A stretch of 64,000 bases of DNA from positions 403,069 through 467,068 of the forward strand of contig NZ_VYVA01000003.1 of assembly GCF_009193215.1 (NCBI RefSeq), written 5' to 3'. Below, in pieces: positions 62,991-64,000 of this stretch; position 1 is the first letter of the stretch, and the number at the start of each line of letters is the position of its first letter. The notes beneath the pieces are model-generated. The model searched no databases and was not told the origin of the DNA. It saw nothing but the letters and a program-made list of their open reading frames with translations. The DNA comes from Flavicella marina (lineage in GTDB: Bacteria > Bacteroidota > Bacteroidia > Flavobacteriales > Flavobacteriaceae). A program made the translations under genes and the position numbers.

Positions 62991-63659
62991 ATGAGTAGAG
63001 TATTTTTTGTTGTGCTGTTTTTACCTTTGGTTTTGTTTTCTCAAGAGAAAGACTCCTTGGATTTAAGTCAGTACACGTTATTTGAAAATGATAGTTTGAT
63101 ATTGGAGCTTGATGAAATTCAATTATTACCAAAGTTAGAATTTACATCCTATAATAATAAGAGGTACTATTACTGGTTTCGTAAAAAAGTACTACGCGCA
63201 TACCCTTACGCCAAAATCGCCTCTGAAGAATTGTTGAAGTTGAATAAAGAACTCGACAGTATTAGCTCTAAACGTAAGAGGAAAAAACATACGAAAAAAG
63301 TCCAAAAATATTTAGAAAAAGAATTTACCCCACAGTTGAAGAAGTTGACTAGAACTGAAGGTAGGGTGTTGATTAAGTTGATGCATCGAGAGACGGGGAA
63401 GGTGACTTATGATTTGGTTAAAGAGTATCGAAGTGGTTGGAAAGCTTTTTGGTACAATACAACCGCGAACCTTTTTAAGATGTCTCTAAAAGATGAGTAT
63501 GATCCGGTTAATGTTCAGGAAGATTATATGATAGAAGATGTTTTACAACGTGCTTGGCGTGATAATTTAATAGATTTAGATAAGTCTAAACTTGATTTTA
63601 ACTTTGTTTCTATTAAGAAAAAGTGGGATTTGGGTTTTCCTCCAGATTATAAAAAATAA
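62991..63659 (+). CDS. DUF4294 family secreted protein
   Basis: A 222-residue protein with signal peptide MSRVFFVVLFLPLVLFSQ. The DUF4294 core follows (RYYYWFRKKVLRAYPYAKIA, then EGRVLIKLMHRETGKVTYDL and FWYNTTANLFKMSLKDEYDP), with a Lys/Arg-rich middle (SKRKRKKHTKKVQKYLEKEF). The family is almost limited to Bacteroidota and has no known function. It stands alone, divergent from the M42 gene. Confidence 0.9.
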   Translation: MSRVFFVVLFLPLVLFSQEKDSLDLSQYTLFENDSLILELDEIQLLPKLEFTSYNNKRYYYWFRKKVLRAYPYAKIASEELLKLNKELDSISSKRKRKKHTKKVQKYLEKEFTPQLKKLTRTEGRVLIKLMHRETGKVTYDLVKEYRSGWKAFWYNTTANLFKMSLKDEYDPVNVQEDYMIEDVLQRAWRDNLIDLDKSKLDFNFVSIKKKWDLGFPPDYKK

Positions 63660-63814
63660 TCTTATCAGTTTTCTTGTTGTTGTTTTTTGTAAATGAATCT
63701 ATAAATATGTTTAGCTTCATTCGTTTTACTTGTTTTTTTTCTAGTCGTAAGTTGCTTGTTTTAAGAGGTGTAAAAAAAAGTATGCAAAAAAACATAAAAA
63801 AGGTTGCAAAAAGG

Positions 63815-63845
63815 CTTGTGGGAATGAAAGTTGATTGTATATTTG
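63815..63845 (+). promoter_or_regulatory. Promoter-like element with GCAGCCGCTAA leader
   Basis: CTTG (63815-63818), 19 nt, TATATTTG (63838-63845), followed by CAGCCGCTAACGAACGGGG. It has the same architecture as the tRNA-Val promoter, but no tRNA is seen behind it. Confidence 0.6.
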
Positions 63846-63975
63846 CAGCCGCTAACGAACGGGGCATAAGTCTTAGATTAGTTGGCGAGAGTTCTTTAAA
63901 ATGCTGGTTAGATTTAAGATTAAGAGGTTTAAAAAAATAATTAAAATTTTATTTTTTTATATTGAAAAAAGGTTT

Positions 63976-63983
63976 TAGATTTG
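63976..63983 (+). promoter_or_regulatory. -7 box with GCAGCCGCTAA leader at window edge
   Basis: TAGATTTG followed by CAGCCGCTAAGCGACAG to the window end. It probably drives a gene, possibly a stable RNA, that starts just beyond the window. No clear -33 box. Confidence 0.5.
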
Positions 63984-64000
63984 CAGCCGCTAAGCGACAG

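Larger units (their letters stand above)
63660..64000 (+). other. Non-coding right-edge region with two promoter-like boxes
   Basis: No convincing protein gene. The only long frame (63674-63940) gives an unrecognisable basic sequence with no signal or domain. The stretch holds a promoter-like element at 63816-63845 and a second -7 box at 63976-63983, both followed by GCAGCCGCTAA. Between them is AT-rich DNA of unknown role. Confidence 0.6.

Noticed and set aside
63674..63940. 88-codon open frame at the right edge
   Set aside because: No recognisable domain or signal peptide, and a promoter with stable-RNA-type leader lies inside the frame.

Overview
The window looks like a chromosomal segment of a marine-type member of the Flavobacteriaceae (phylum Bacteroidota). 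The evidence is the low GC content, Bacteroidota-type promoters (TTTG, about 19 nt, TAnnTTTG), the gliding/type IX secretion cluster gldKLMN, exosortase XrtF with its partner, SusC/CarboxypepD-type outer-membrane receptors and several Flavobacteria-restricted families (DUF4294, HYC_CC_PP, LptE family). The genus cannot be fixed from the sequence alone. I see no insertion sequence, prophage, CRISPR array or rRNA operon. Nearly all of the DNA is ordinary core genome.

Layout. 1-2000: the 3' part of a TonB energy transducer, folC and a tRNA-Val. 2014-3605: two outer-membrane proteins of unknown role. 3688-9233 (minus): the cell-shape operon mreB-mreC-mreD-mrdA-rodA, preceded by purH. 11021-12005: xrtF and its associated membrane protein. 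12058-15161: a three-gene metal (probably copper) uptake or handling group made of an HYC_CC_PP protein, a TonB receptor and an HMA protein. 15191-17935: a large beta-barrel receptor-like protein. 18137-24564 (minus): groES-groL, then the block miaB, sigma-54 activator, lptE, TPR-like protein and secG. 24797-33309: topA, a degenerate arginase-fold protein and gldK-gldL-gldM-gldN. 33384-38609: FAD oxidoreductase, DUF983, ABC-F, ACC deaminase/desulfhydrase and a LysM glucosaminidase. 38664-41550 (minus): TetR regulator, SulP transporter and beta-carbonic anhydrase, probably a bicarbonate-uptake unit. 42334-53047 (minus): nitrogen assimilation, with a porin, two tandem PII-Amt pairs and glutamate synthase gltB-gltD. 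53559-61106: a TSUP permease, then an acetate block (DUF4212 subunit, sodium symporter, acs) convergent with an exonuclease and a cNMP/CBS/DUF294 regulator. 61115-63659: a Nudix hydrolase, an M42 aminopeptidase and DUF4294. 63660-64000: non-coding DNA with promoter-like boxes.

How the parts work together. The nitrogen block joins ammonium entry (porin, Amt), its sensing (PII) and its fixation into glutamate (GltBD). The acetate block joins uptake, activation to acetyl-CoA and a probable nucleotide-sensing regulator. TopA, the arginase-like protein and GldKLMN form a probable conserved neighbourhood around the type IX secretion core.

The points most worth a second look are regulatory. A dense cluster of TACGTA palindromes sits in and upstream of the porin core promoter. 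An ACAAAATGKCAT box is shared by the miaB and groESL promoters at the -33 position. A promoter plus leader motif (TTTGCA.CCGCTAA) recurs before tRNA-Val, topA and at the right edge. A 9-bp hairpin abuts the start codon of the large receptor-like gene. The arginase-like protein has lost three of six metal ligands. I found no clear, wholly new multi-gene system.
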